From Paenibacillus_AB sp036577625 (GTDB lineage: Bacteria; Bacillota; Bacilli; Paenibacillales; NBRC-103111): DNA of 64,000 nucleotides. How positions within the stretch are numbered: position 1 is the first letter of the stretch; each line of letters opens with the position of its first letter. Under the pieces are notes generated by a model that was not told the DNA's origin, made no database searches, and saw only the letters and a list, made by a program, of their open reading frames with translations. The DNA lies in assembly GCF_036577625.1 (NCBI RefSeq), contig NZ_JARBDC010000069.1, positions 62,001 through 126,000 on the forward strand, written 5' to 3'. Below are positions 8,567 to 17,986 of the stretch, piece after piece. A program made the position numbers and the translations under genes.

Positions 8567-9145
8567 TCAGACGGTTACGCTCGTCGGCACTTTGAACAGT
8601 CCGGCCTGCTTCAGCGGCAGCGACGTGGACGAGTCTTTTTCCAGCCCGGCGGTTTGGCCGTTCAGCGCGATATTGACGAGCCATTTCGTAAAAGGCGCCA
8701 CGTTCATCGACGCCATCTCCTCCGCGTCGAAAAAGCCGGCCGCGTCGACCTCGAAATGGTCCGGAGTCGGCTCCCCGCTCACATACTCCATCTCGAAGGC
8801 GATATACACGTTGTGGATGTCGCGCGGCTGGTCGCGGACGGCGAGCACGCCGACCGACTTGGCCACGATGCCGGCTTCCTCCAGCACTTCCCTCTCGATC
8901 GTGCGGTCGATCGGCTCCAGCTGCTCGATATAGCCGCCCGGATTCGTCCAGAAGCCTTTGCCGGGCTCCTGTGCCCTGCGGACGAGCAGCACTTTGCCGT
9001 CCTTCTTGAGCAGCGCGCCTACGCCGATGCTGTAAGAGCCCCAATGGACGAACGGGCAGCTCGGGCAGGCGAGCCGGTCTTCGCCGTCGATCGATCGGGT
9101 TTCCAGCTTCGTTCCGCAGCTGGAGCAAAATTGTACGGTTGCCAT
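8567..9145 (-). CDS. Nudix hydrolase with N-terminal zinc ribbon
   Basis: 192 residues. N-terminal zinc ribbon with two CxxC pairs (CSSCGTK and CPSC), then a Nudix domain whose box reads G-x5-E-x7-REVLEEAGI (about 75-97), all residues needed for metal-dependent pyrophosphate hydrolysis being present. Zinc-ribbon Nudix proteins are often related to NudC-type NADH/RNA-cap pyrophosphatases or ADP-ribose hydrolases; substrate cannot be told. The ATG at 9145 is seven bases behind AGGAG, the one at 9151 only one base. Confidence 0.85.
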   Translation of the reverse strand: MATVQFCSSCGTKLETRSIDGEDRLACPSCPFVHWGSYSIGVGALLKKDGKVLLVRRAQEPGKGFWTNPGGYIEQLEPIDRTIEREVLEEAGIVAKSVGVLAVRDQPRDIHNVYIAFEMEYVSGEPTPDHFEVDAAGFFDAEEMASMNVAPFTKWLVNIALNGQTAGLEKDSSTSLPLKQAGLFKVPTSVTV

Positions 9146-9224
9146 CGCCATTCTCCTTTTATTCGGATACGATCACTCCCTGTATTGTATAGGAGCCCGG
9201 CGCAACCTGTAAACCATAAAACGC

Positions 9225-9254
9225 AAAGCCGGCGCAATCCGTTACGCCGGCTTT
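9225..9254. terminator. Terminator at end of gerB
   Basis: AAAGCCGGCG / CGCCGGCTTT, ten-base perfect arms, overlapping the gerB stop codon at 9242-9244. The minus-strand T stretch is short, so strength is uncertain. Confidence 0.65.
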
Positions 9255-10360
9255 CTTCCGGCGAAATGACGCGCCGATCTTCTCCTTATAAGCACGCATA
9301 CGAACAAAAACGGAATATAAGCGTAAATAAAATAAAATCCGACGGCCCCGTACCATTCGGACACCCGCTCAATCGTTCTGTGATCCGCGACGAAATTATT
9401 CAACGCCACAAACGCAATTAGAAACACGATCAAACTGTGCCGCTGCCCCGCGCGAAAAGCGGTTTTCATTCCGCGGCAAGCCCCCCATAAATAGATGCCG
9501 ATACCGGCAACCATTTTTAGTAACCATAACGACACGAAAAAATATTCAAGTCTCTGGAGCAGCGGCACTTCATAGATACCGATCAATTCGATGGTCGGCC
9601 ATATCGAATGCCGCAGTTGACCTTCGCTGAAAAACATGAATGTCAGGATGATGATCAATAAATATAAACATGTAACCAAGATCAAAATGAGGTGCGCCCA
9701 TTTTTGCGACTTTGCCGGCGTTCGGATAAACGGATACAAGAAGAGAAGCGTCTCGACCCCCAAATATTCAAACACCATGCTTTTCGAAGCGAGCATCATA
9801 TCGGCTGCCGAATGGTTCAGCAGCGGCAGCAAGTTTAACGGATGCAAAAACGGCAAGCTCAGCAAAACTTCCGGAAAAACGGAAACAAGGGAAAAAAACG
9901 TCGCCCAGGCGCTGACTCCTATTACCGACCGGAATCCGCCGGACACGGCATAGTATAGCAGCAGAGCGATACATATACTGAGCGGCAAAACGTTCATTAC
10001 CGGAAAAAACCAAACCTGAACAATTTCGATATAGATTTTCAATTTCAGAAAGGCTCCGAAAACAAAATAAAGAATAACGGCCGAGTTAATAACATTGCCC
10101 GCAATTTTTCCGAAAAGCGTATGGTTAAGCGAGATGATTTCTTGACCGTCATGCCGGGAGGATAACAGCCGATACATCATCCATAAGATGAGATGAATGC
10201 TCGTACCCGTCAAAACGACGGATATCCAAGCGTTATAGCCGGCATGCTCCATTAATTTTGTTTGGAAAGTGATAATTCCGGCTCCGACCATGCTGACATA
10301 GAGAGGGAACATGACGAAGTAGGGAGATATCATGTATTTTCCGCTTATCTCTTTTCTCAC
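9242..10360 (-). CDS. gerB: GerAB-type spore germination permease
   Basis: 372 residues with about ten membrane helices spread over the whole length, opening ISPYFVMFPLYVSMVGAGI, as in the APC-superfamily B subunit of Ger nutrient receptors in the spore inner membrane. The subunit recognises germinants together with A and C subunits. ATG at 10360 with AAAGAGAGG upstream. It is the last gene of a leftward gerA-gerC-gerB set; unusually, gerB is intact here although gerA and gerC upstream are both interrupted, so the receptor as a whole is probably inactive unless complemented by other Ger loci. Confidence 0.88.
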   Translation of the reverse strand: MRKEISGKYMISPYFVMFPLYVSMVGAGIITFQTKLMEHAGYNAWISVVLTGTSIHLILWMMYRLLSSRHDGQEIISLNHTLFGKIAGNVINSAVILYFVFGAFLKLKIYIEIVQVWFFPVMNVLPLSICIALLLYYAVSGGFRSVIGVSAWATFFSLVSVFPEVLLSLPFLHPLNLLPLLNHSAADMMLASKSMVFEYLGVETLLFLYPFIRTPAKSQKWAHLILILVTCLYLLIIILTFMFFSEGQLRHSIWPTIELIGIYEVPLLQRLEYFFVSLWLLKMVAGIGIYLWGACRGMKTAFRAGQRHSLIVFLIAFVALNNFVADHRTIERVSEWYGAVGFYFIYAYIPFLFVCVLIRRRSARHFAGRKPA

Positions 10361-10392
10361 TGCGCATGCCGCCTCTCTTTACACGGCCGCCT

Positions 10393-11505
10393 TCACTGGC
10401 CGGCGCCGGTCTGGACAATGGTAGCTTTAACGCTGACCGTCGTTTTTAACGCCCCGTAATGTTCTTCAAACTCTCGGGCATCCCATCGATGCGATCTGCT
10501 TCTTATCAGATCGCCAAAGCCTACCGGATCGACACGATTTGCTTTGCATAGCGATACAAAAGTTTGAATTTCATTTTCCAAATAGTCCTCTATCGTTTGC
10601 TCAAGTGACGCAAGCTGATCCTCCGAACCGAGATCCATCCATTCCGGAACGTCTTTAACGGATACGTCCACGGTCAACCGGATGGAAACGGAAGCCGGCG
10701 GTCCGACGCCGACCACCTTCAGTCTTGACTTGGAACCGATACTGTTCATTAAGAAGGAATCGCTGCGTTCTTGATTCGGTCCCTTCACCGGAACCAGGAT
10801 GCTCCCGTTTTTGGAATTACCCAGCAGCGTCTTCAATAGGAATGCGTCCTTTAAACCGACTTTGGTTTTGAATTGATCGCCCTTGAACAAAGCCAAACCG
10901 TCTATTTTGACTTCTCAGCGTTCCATGGTGAAATGCGGCAGGAAGACGTCCCGTCCCTCTCCGTATAAATTAAATAACGTTACATGAAGGTTCGTCATCG
11001 GCAAGTTTCCGCCCTTGCTGTTATTCTCGATCATATCGGACAAATAATAAGGATCCCGTTTGTTTTCGGTTACGTTCAACATTTCCAAAGCGTCCCGATC
11101 CGCAACGCCGAGGTGCATTCTGGATGAAACGACCGGATGGCGCGCCATCGCGTCCGTTACGATTTTGATCCCTTTGCGCGCGAAAGTTTCTCCGAACAAC
11201 GTCATTCTCAACTGTCCGTATTCATCCGGAAAGTCAAGCTTCGTTCTCAGCCTTGGCAAGCTGTCGTAAACGGAGTTGGACTCGGTCACGAAAAATTCCA
11301 GCTTCGATTTTCCTTCTTCGTAATTGGCGATAAGAGCGGCGTTCCGCACTCCGCTTTCGACGGCATCGTAACCGACGGTTTGGACTAGCTTAATATTATT
11401 CACGACCCTCGGGTTGCCGCACGCGGTCATGCATGTGCATAGAACGATAAACAGAAAAGTCGTTTTCAAACCCGTATTCCCGCTTTCTCCATCATTCATC
11501 GTCAA
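10393..11505 (-). pseudogene. gerC: Ger(x)C germination lipoprotein, interrupted by in-frame TGA
   Basis: The reading frame is 370 codons, the normal length for GerC lipoproteins, but codon 10917-10915 is TGA. The upstream part begins with a lipoprotein signal ending CMTACG and runs through LVQTVGYDA to HFTMER. After the TGA the same frame continues EVKIDGLALFKGD, the conserved start of the GerC middle domain, and ends VSVKATIVQTGAGQ. No frameshift is needed, so this is a nonsense change of a single codon. The start overlaps the gerA end by 14 bases, as in intact Ger operons. A restart at TTG 10896 would lack the signal peptide. Sequencing error or real decay cannot be separated here. Confidence 0.82.
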
Positions 11506-12986
11506 AATCGGTCTTCTTCCGTCTAACCGGCTCGGGGATGAACCTGATTATGGAAAGCGGCCTTAAGTGCCGAAACCTTGTATTAATAAATTGAAACGAC
11601 GGACGTATAAAGCTGTCCCCGAATCCGCGCGCCCGAAAAGGATATATCGGCACCGTATACGGAGTCCCGAATGAAGTCAATCGGATCATATGGACGAGCA
11701 GAAAACCGATCGCGATAAACATCCCTACCCCGCCCCATATGGCTGTCATTACGATCATGGGGAAACGCAAAAACCGAATCGCATTGGACATCTTGTAAAT
11801 CGGCGTCGCAAACGAGGCCAACGCCGAAAAGGCGACGATGATGACCAAAATATGGCTTGTCAAACCGGCATGGACCGTTGCCGTTCCGATAATGATGCCT
11901 CCTACGATACCCAACGTTTGACCGATCTTGGTCGGCAATCTGGCGCCGGCCTCCCGGAGAAATTCGATGGTGATTTCCAGGAAGAGCACTTCAACCAAAG
12001 GGGGAAACGGGACATTCCTTCTGGAAGCTATAAGCGGCTCCAACAAATCTCTCGGGATGACCTCATAATGGAACGTCGTGACCGCGATATACATGGACGT
12101 TGCCAATAAGGAAAATATAACCCCGAAAATTCGAATCATCCTAAAAAACGACCCCAAGATCCAGGGCAAATAATAATCTTCCGGGGAAATGAAAAAGTCG
12201 AACAATGTTGAAGGTCCCGTAACAAAATAAGGCGAACCGTCGCTTACGATCGCCACCTGCCCGCTGATCAGGGCATAGACGACCCGGTCCCGGCGTTCCG
12301 TCGTCAAAAATAACGGGAACGGCGTGGACGAGTTGTCCGAGATGAACTGGTCCAGCAGGGACGAATCGAATACGACGTCGACATCGATTTGCTTCAGCCT
12401 TTGCTCGGCGGTCTGAACCCATCTGTTCATTGGTCACCCCGTCGATGTGAATAAGGGCGACTCTTGTTTTCGATGTTGATCCGATCGTCATTTCTTTTAC
12501 AATTAAGTTCGGGATGTTGATTTGCGCTCGTAACAAGCGTATGTTCGTATCCAGGTCCTCGACAAACCCGACCTTGGGTCCGACTACGCTGAACTCGTTT
12601 TCGGTATTGTTCTCTTTCCGCAGCCCTTTTTTATTCCCGACATGAACCAGCATGCATTTCCGGTCGTGTTGATCCAGCTCTACCATTGCATATCCGTTGA
12701 ATAGTTTCGCTTGAATGTCTTCAACCCGATCCGTTATCTCTACGTCATCAATCGCAATCCATTCTCTTATATGCTCAAGCCGGCGAAGCTCGGAAAGCGT
12801 CGTGCGGTTTTGCACCGGAAAAATGACATTGGACTGCAGCAGCTTCTCGTCGATTAACGTTTTGAAATAGGAAATACTGACTTGTTGTCCGGCACTATCA
12901 ATCCGAATGGTTGTGTAGTCGCTCGATTGTCCCGATAGGTCTTTTAAGTGCCCGATGTCCTTGAAGTTCGTTTTCAGCTTATTCAT
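11492..12986 (-). pseudogene. gerA: GerA-type germination receptor A subunit, frameshifted
   Basis: A cytoplasmic N-terminal domain of 188 codons starts at the ATG 12986 (MNKLKTNF, no strong ribosome site) and includes SSDYTTIRI and VALIHIDGVTNEQ. It then shifts frame at about 12422, where one extra base is present, and continues as WVQTAEQRLKQIDVDVVFDS through the membrane domain (LLEPLIASRRNVPFPPLVEV is diagnostic) to the stop at 11492. Joining both frames gives 497 residues, the standard GerA length. The downstream part alone would start at 12430 without the N-terminal domain. With the gerC nonsense codon this indicates an inactive or decaying germinant receptor. Confidence 0.82.
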
Positions 12987-13060
12987 ACGATTGTCAACCC
13001 GTATATTCATTTGATTCTGGTATTTTTTGCACATGAACCCGCAATTATTCGATAAAGCAA

Positions 13061-13090
13061 AAATCCACATCCCGATGCGGATGTGGATTT
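13061..13090. repeat. Perfect inverted repeat upstream of gerA
   Basis: AAATCCACATCC / GGATGTGGATTT, twelve-base perfect arms with a six-base loop. Read leftward it is followed by TTTTTGCTTT and so looks like an intrinsic terminator placed upstream of gerA with no obvious gene to terminate. It also sits just upstream of the rightward AraC start. Could be an insulator, an attenuator or an operator. Confidence 0.5.
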
Positions 13091-13110
13091 ATGGGACGGA
13101 GGGAACCCCA

Positions 13111-14004
13111 TTGAACGATAACCGAAGCCGCATGGATCTCGACCGGCTGTCGCCGTACGTGCGCGTCGCGCTCGACCATTATCTCGCTCCCGGCTGGAAA
13201 ATCCGCGAGCGCGCGCTGTTCGATTACGAGCTGCTGTACGTCAAGGAAGGAACGCTGCGGGTGACGCTGGAGGAAGGCGACTGCGAAGGCGTTCCCGGCG
13301 ACCTGTTTCTGTTCAAGCCGGGCCAGCGCCATGCGATTACGGTGACGAGCGACGTGCCGGTTCGGCAGCCGCACGTCCATTTCGACTTGATCTATTTGCC
13401 GGACAGCCCCGACGTGAAAGTGTCGTTCAAGCCGATTGAAGAAATGACGCCGGCCGAGCTCGCCATGATCCGCGAGGACGTATGCTCCGCTCCGCCGTTC
13501 GAGCTGCCGACGCGGCTGAGCCTGCGCAATCCGTCCGTCTTCGAATCCATGCTGCTCGATCTGATCCGCGACTTCAGAATCGGCTTGCCGTATGCCGGCG
13601 CGGCGGCGAAAGGCGCGTTCATCCGGCTTTGGATTCATCTGCTGCGCGAGCACGCCTGGAGCGTGAATCCGCACCTTCATTCCAACTGGGAGCGGCTGAC
13701 GAAGGTGAAGCAGACGATCGACCATACGCCGGAGCAGGACGTCTCGCTGGCGGCGCTCGCGGATATGGCCGGGCTCAGTCCGTTTTATTTTTTGCGCGCC
13801 TTCTCGCAGGCGTTCGGCATGCCGCCGGTCAAATACGCGCAAACGGTGCGCATCGGCAAAGCGCGGGAAATGATCCAGTTCACCTCGCTGCCGTTAACCG
13901 AAATTGCCGAACGGGTCGGCTTCCGCAGCATCCACGCGTTCAGCCGGGCGTTCAAGCGGATCGACGGCGTCCCTCCCTCGTTTTACCGCGGCAAAAACGC
14001 GTAA
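13111..14004 (+). CDS. AraC family transcriptional regulator
   Basis: 297 residues from the TTG at 13111, eight bases behind GGAGGG; in-frame ATGs upstream lack a site and fall inside the hairpin. N-terminal cupin region with FDYELLYVKEGTLRV and GDLFLFKPGQRHAI; C-terminal double HTH with VSLAALADMAGLSPFYFLRA and TEIAERVGFRSIHAFSRAFK. Convergent with the GH172 gene immediately downstream, whose expression it may control; no operator could be assigned. Confidence 0.82.
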   Translation: MNDNRSRMDLDRLSPYVRVALDHYLAPGWKIRERALFDYELLYVKEGTLRVTLEEGDCEGVPGDLFLFKPGQRHAITVTSDVPVRQPHVHFDLIYLPDSPDVKVSFKPIEEMTPAELAMIREDVCSAPPFELPTRLSLRNPSVFESMLLDLIRDFRIGLPYAGAAAKGAFIRLWIHLLREHAWSVNPHLHSNWERLTKVKQTIDHTPEQDVSLAALADMAGLSPFYFLRAFSQAFGMPPVKYAQTVRIGKAREMIQFTSLPLTEIAERVGFRSIHAFSRAFKRIDGVPPSFYRGKNA

Positions 14005-14040
14005 CGCGCCGGGCCTTGCCGGCCGGGCGCGTCCTTCTGC

Positions 14041-15123
14041 TTATATCACTTCCAGTCCGTCCTTGTCCGGCAGCGGCGCGAAAGGCGCGTGCGGCTCCGC
14101 CTGGTACCAGAAGACGGTCGAGGCGATGTCGTCCTGCAGCGGCAAATACCGCCCCCCCGAGCGCCAGCCGAGCGCCTGGATCGTGACGCGCAGATCGCTC
14201 TCGAAGCGGATCGGGTCCATGACGTGCCAGCGGTACATGCCGAACCGCTGCTGGCTGCGGTACAGCCCGTCCGGCTTCAGCGCCTGGTGCATGCCGAGAA
14301 ACGGCGTCGAGTACGTGCCGTATTCGCCCTTCGGCTGCTCCCAGTTCCAGGCGCCGCCGAAATAATCTTCCGTCCCGGTGCCGCAAATCGTCGGGAACCG
14401 GTCGTCGCCGTCCATGTAAAACTTGATCTCGCCTTCGCCGAACCAGCCGGTGTTGTTCGACTGCCAGGCCAAATACGTGCCGACGTAATGCCCGCGGCCG
14501 GTTACGCCGTCCAGCAGCGTGTGCACGTCCTTATACGGAACCGGGTTGCTGCGCCGCCATTGGGCGTGGAAATAGGCCGCGTCCTCCGGCACGTCGGTAA
14601 GCGTGTAATCGACCTGGAAATAAAGGACGGCGTCTTTGTCGTCGATATTTTCGACCGTCAGTTTCGCCGACTTCCGAAACGGCATTTCCCAGTAGCAGTT
14701 CATCCCCCCGGCCGGATTGACCGCCACCGGCAGCGAGACGACGTTGCTCCGCTCGCACCAGCCGTTGCAAAAAAAGTCGCCGATCGGCACTTCCACGGAC
14801 GGCTGTTCCTCCCCGTCCCAATACATGCGCAAAATAAGCGTCCGCCATGTCGTCGGAAAGCACGTAAGCCATATATGCTGAATCGCGCCCGGCTCGCCGA
14901 TGTCCGCCATCGTGAACGTCGTGCCCGCTTGAATGTGTACGGACGGCGACACTTTCCAGCCTTGTCCCAAATCGCGGGACGCCGCTTTTCCCGTTCCTTC
15001 CGTCGCCATGCCGGCCTTCCCTTTTTCGCCCGTCCAGTTTTCCGCGCTGATCGATCTCGTCTTCGCCTTCGATAACCGGGACAGCTGTCCGAGTCCCATC
15101 CCGAGCCCGTTAAACGGCTGCAT
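14041..15123 (-). CDS. GH172-family (DUF2961) glycoside hydrolase
   Basis: 360 residues without a signal peptide, so probably cytoplasmic. Hallmarks of the DUF2961/GH172 family are present: GEPGAIQHIWLT near 80, VPIGDFFCNG, the core stretch FPTICGTGTEDYFGGAWN near 250, and HVMDPIRFESDLRV. Characterised GH172 enzymes act on alpha-D-arabinofuranosides or fructofuranosides. The ATG at 15123 is seven bases behind GGGAGGA; a GTG five codons earlier overlaps that site. Lies between an AraC regulator and a Gfo/Idh/MocA enzyme gene and may cooperate with the latter in sugar catabolism. Confidence 0.85.
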   Translation of the reverse strand: MQPFNGLGMGLGQLSRLSKAKTRSISAENWTGEKGKAGMATEGTGKAASRDLGQGWKVSPSVHIQAGTTFTMADIGEPGAIQHIWLTCFPTTWRTLILRMYWDGEEQPSVEVPIGDFFCNGWCERSNVVSLPVAVNPAGGMNCYWEMPFRKSAKLTVENIDDKDAVLYFQVDYTLTDVPEDAAYFHAQWRRSNPVPYKDVHTLLDGVTGRGHYVGTYLAWQSNNTGWFGEGEIKFYMDGDDRFPTICGTGTEDYFGGAWNWEQPKGEYGTYSTPFLGMHQALKPDGLYRSQQRFGMYRWHVMDPIRFESDLRVTIQALGWRSGGRYLPLQDDIASTVFWYQAEPHAPFAPLPDKDGLEVI

Positions 15124-15256
15124 GCCCATTCCTCCCACGAATTTGCGTTTTGATGTCCGCCTTCATTGTACCGGAATCGACTGGATTTGGATTTAGCCCG
15201 AATCATGAACTTGTTAACCGAAATTGCTCCGAACGAAGGCCGACATGCGAACAGGC

Positions 15257-15304
15257 GCAAAAAAAAGCCCCCGTTCCGGCCGTAACGACCGGAAGGAGGC
15301 TTCT
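15257..15304 (-). terminator. Terminator of oxidoreductase gene
   Basis: On the minus strand a GAAGCC...GGCTT stem with inner CCGG/CCGG pairing runs into eight Ts, 14 bases after the stop at 15318. Confidence 0.8.
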
Positions 15305-15317
15305 CGCGCATCGGCGC

Positions 15318-16559
15318 TCAGTTCGCGAACAGCGATTCGTCGACCGTGTCCAGCGAATATTTGCTTTTCGGACCGGGACCGCGGCTGATCCACTTGCCCT
15401 TCGTAAAGTCGGGGATCGCGACGGGAGCGCTGCCGAGCGCGACCGACTCTTCGGACAGCACCGTAATCGCCATCCAAACGGCCGTGTCGTACACGTCGAT
15501 CGGCGTTTGCGTATTGTCGCGGACGCTTTCCAGAAACGCGCGCAGCACCAAATAGTCCATGCCGCCGTGTCCGCCGCGGACGCCGTCCCGGATGTACTGC
15601 TTCCAGAGCGGATGCTCGTACTGCTCCCGGTAGGAATCGAACGACTCCCATTGATGCCCGGGGCTTCTTCCTTCGATATGGATCGAGTTGTTGTCCTCCA
15701 TCCAGATTCCTTTCGTTCCCTGCACGCGGCCGGCTCGCGAATAAGGCCGCGGCAGCGTCGTGTCGTGAACGAGCATGATCGTTTCGCCCTTCGCGCATTT
15801 GACCATCGTCGTCACGATATCGCCTTGGGCGAATTCGGTTTTCGCCAGCTCACTCGTCTCGCCGAATTTGCCGGCCGCCCATTCGCGAATGCCGCGCGCT
15901 TTCGAAGACATCGACGTCAGCGACACGAGGCGGTTGCCGTTGTTTATGTTCAATATTTTCGAGATCGGTCCGAGGCCGTGGATCGGGTACAGCTCGCCGT
16001 TCCGATTCAAGTAGTTGCGGTAGCGGTTGTGGCGGTTTTGTTCGCCGAGCGCCACTTCGTCGCGCAGATCGTGCTCGTACCCGCATTGGCAGTGAATCAG
16101 CTCGCCGAGCAGTCCTTGCTTCACGATGTTCAGGACGGCAAGCTCGTCGCGGCCGTAGCAGCAGTTTTCCAGCAGCATGGCCGGCTTGCCGGTTTGCTCG
16201 GACGTCCGCACGAGCTCCCAGCATTCTTCGAGCGACGCCGCGCCCCCGACCTCGAGTCCGGCATATTTGCCCGCTCTCATGGCCGCTATGGCGATTTCCG
16301 CGTGCGTCACCCACGTCGTGGCGATCACGACGCCCTGCACGTCGTCGCGCGCCAGCAGCTCGCGATAATCCGCATAGCCGTCCGCCTTGGGGCGGCCCGC
16401 CTGCTCCACGATGTCGAGCCCCATCTTCAGCCGGTCCTCGTAAGGATCGCATACGGCCGGAATGTCCACGTCTTCCATCGCAAGCAGCAATTTGAGCAGG
16501 CTTCTTCCCCGTCCGCCGAGGCCGATTACCGCCAGCTTCACTTTACCGTTGTTTCCCAT
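15318..16559 (-). CDS. Gfo/Idh/MocA family oxidoreductase
   Basis: 413 residues, longer than the pair at 3681-5703. Rossmann motif GLGGRG at 13-18. The usual EKP is replaced by LEVGGA at the matching place, as in the subgroup acting on glycosides or hexosamine-type substrates. C-terminal part has the conserved block YPIHGLGPISKILNI and SIHIEGRSPGHQW. Start chosen at ATG 16559 with AGGAAGGA upstream; the open frame extends 47 codons further without support. Upstream 16560-16885 contains the promoter region and the terminator(s) of ssuB but no gene. Substrate unknown. Confidence 0.83.
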   Translation of the reverse strand: MGNNGKVKLAVIGLGGRGRSLLKLLLAMEDVDIPAVCDPYEDRLKMGLDIVEQAGRPKADGYADYRELLARDDVQGVVIATTWVTHAEIAIAAMRAGKYAGLEVGGAASLEECWELVRTSEQTGKPAMLLENCCYGRDELAVLNIVKQGLLGELIHCQCGYEHDLRDEVALGEQNRHNRYRNYLNRNGELYPIHGLGPISKILNINNGNRLVSLTSMSSKARGIREWAAGKFGETSELAKTEFAQGDIVTTMVKCAKGETIMLVHDTTLPRPYSRAGRVQGTKGIWMEDNNSIHIEGRSPGHQWESFDSYREQYEHPLWKQYIRDGVRGGHGGMDYLVLRAFLESVRDNTQTPIDVYDTAVWMAITVLSEESVALGSAPVAIPDFTKGKWISRGPGPKSKYSLDTVDESLFAN

Positions 16560-16744
16560 CGCCCAAATCCTTCCTTTCGCCCGGCGCGTCGAACGTTCGC
16601 GCGCCGGCTTTTTTCCGACCGTTATCAGTGTTTCGGCCGTCGGCCGTTTCGGTGTAACCGATTGCATGATCGATATGCAAAAAAGAATGCACATAATCAA
16701 TCATACCCGAAACAAATCGATCTATCAATGCTCAAAAAGAAACA

Positions 16745-16848
16745 AATCGCCCCGTTTTGGGCGATCGGATCGGCCAAGCGGCGCCGCGGGCTTCGGGAAA
16801 AGCGTTTTCGCGCCAAAAAGCTCCGGCCCGCGCGAAACCGCGGGACGG
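16745..16848 (-). terminator. Terminator region after ssuB
   Basis: Two candidate stems on the minus strand follow the ssuB stop. One is TCCG-N-CCCGCG / CGCGGG-N-CGGA followed by CTTTTT (about 16812-16848). The second is ATCGCCC-AAAA-CGGGGCGAT followed by TTGTTTCTTTTT (about 16731-16766). The rest of the 325-base gap shows no gene. Confidence 0.55.
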
Positions 16849-16885
16849 AACGGGCTTCGGCCGCAACGGCCGTATGGGCGGGCGT

Positions 16886-17662
16886 TCAAATGCCGGCGCT
16901 TTCGGTCAGCTCCAGCCTGTCGATTTTTTCGAACTCGCTCAACACCTTGTAGCGAAGCTCCTGAAAAGCGACGCTCGACTTTTTGCGCGGAAACGCGAGG
17001 TCGATCGGGATGACGCTGCGAATTTCGCCCGGGCGCGGCTTGAGGACGACGACCCGATTGGCCAGAAAAACGGCCTCGTCGATATCGTGCGTGACGAAGA
17101 TCATCGTCGTCCGGTTGTTTTGCCATATGTCCAGCAGCGCCTCCTGCATATGCGCCCTCGTGAAGGCGTCGAGCGCACCGAACGGCTCGTCGAGCAGCAA
17201 AATGTTCGGATTGCGCAGCAGCGCCCGGGCGATGGACACCCGCTGCGCCATGCCGCCGGACAGCTCGCGCGGGTACGACTTTTCGAACCCTTGCAGCTTG
17301 ACGAGCGCGACGAGGCGGTCGACTTCCCTGCGCACGTCGGGATGCTTCAGCGACAAATCGGCCGCGATGTTTTTTTCGACCGTAAGCCACGGAAACAAGC
17401 GGGGCTCTTGAAAAATAAACCCTTTGTCGATGCCCGGTCCGGTCACCTTTTCGCCGTTCAGCCTCGCTTCGCCCTCGTAGTCGGTATCGAGGCCGGCGAT
17501 AATGCGGAGCAGCGTGCTTTTCCCGCAGCCGCTCGGGCCGATGACCGTAATCAATTCGCCCTCCTTTACGCTCAAGCTCAAATTGTCGAGCGCGCGGACG
17601 GTTCCTTTGTTCGTTTCGAAGCTTTTGCCCAGACGGTCGATTTGCAGCAGCGGCGTTTCCAT
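16886..17662 (-). CDS. ssuB: Sulfonate/nitrate/taurine-type ABC transporter ATPase
   Basis: 258 residues. Walker A GPSGCGKST (about 43-51), Q-loop GFIFQEPRLFPW, signature LSGGMAQRVSIARAL and Walker B ILLLDEPFGALD, then HD switch FVTHDIDEA. The EPRLFPW Q-loop and short length place it in the SsuB/TauB/NrtD group. With SsuC and SsuA it would form a sulfonate or similar organic anion importer. ATG has GGGAGG upstream. A 324-base gap with a strong hairpin separates it from ssuC, so its level may differ from that of ssuC. Substrate is inferred from family and from sulfur-like leader features. Confidence 0.85.
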   Translation of the reverse strand: METPLLQIDRLGKSFETNKGTVRALDNLSLSVKEGELITVIGPSGCGKSTLLRIIAGLDTDYEGEARLNGEKVTGPGIDKGFIFQEPRLFPWLTVEKNIAADLSLKHPDVRREVDRLVALVKLQGFEKSYPRELSGGMAQRVSIARALLRNPNILLLDEPFGALDAFTRAHMQEALLDIWQNNRTTMIFVTHDIDEAVFLANRVVVLKPRPGEIRSVIPIDLAFPRKKSSVAFQELRYKVLSEFEKIDRLELTESAGI

Positions 17663-17802
17663 CGTGCGTTCCTCCCATTATTTGTATATGCGATTCGCAT
17701 CTTTTAGAAGCGCTTATCCCTTTTTGCGGCGCGAACCGAACCGTCCCCGAAAAACGACGCTCCGCCTCTTCCGGCTTCGGTCGCGATTTGCGCCGCTATC
17801 GA

Positions 17803-17857
17803 AAAAAAAGACGCAGCCTGCCGGACCGGCGAACGGTCCTTGCCAAGCTGCGCCTCC
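17803..17857 (-). terminator. Hairpin with T8 between ssuC and ssuB
   Basis: On the minus strand GCGCAGC...GCTGCGTC arms with inner GGACCG/CGGTCC pairing are followed by eight Ts. It lies about 130 bases after the ssuC stop and 140 bases before the ssuB start, so it may reduce or condition ssuB transcription. The rest of 17663-17986 contains no visible gene. Confidence 0.65.
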
Positions 17858-17986
17858 AATCGGTTGGTCGGCGGCCGTAACAGCTCCATCGTAGCGAAAA
17901 GGCAGTCCGCCTGCAAGCGAGCCGCCGGCCCCCGGCGCCCCTGCGGCTCGATGCATCCGGCCTCGGCCGGAGCGACGGACGCGGTT

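Noticed and set aside
12141..13070. 309-codon frame as an independent gene
   Set aside because: The first part is GerA N-terminus; after about 12422 it is out of frame and gives an unrelated Arg-rich tail. Annotated as part of the frameshifted gerA.
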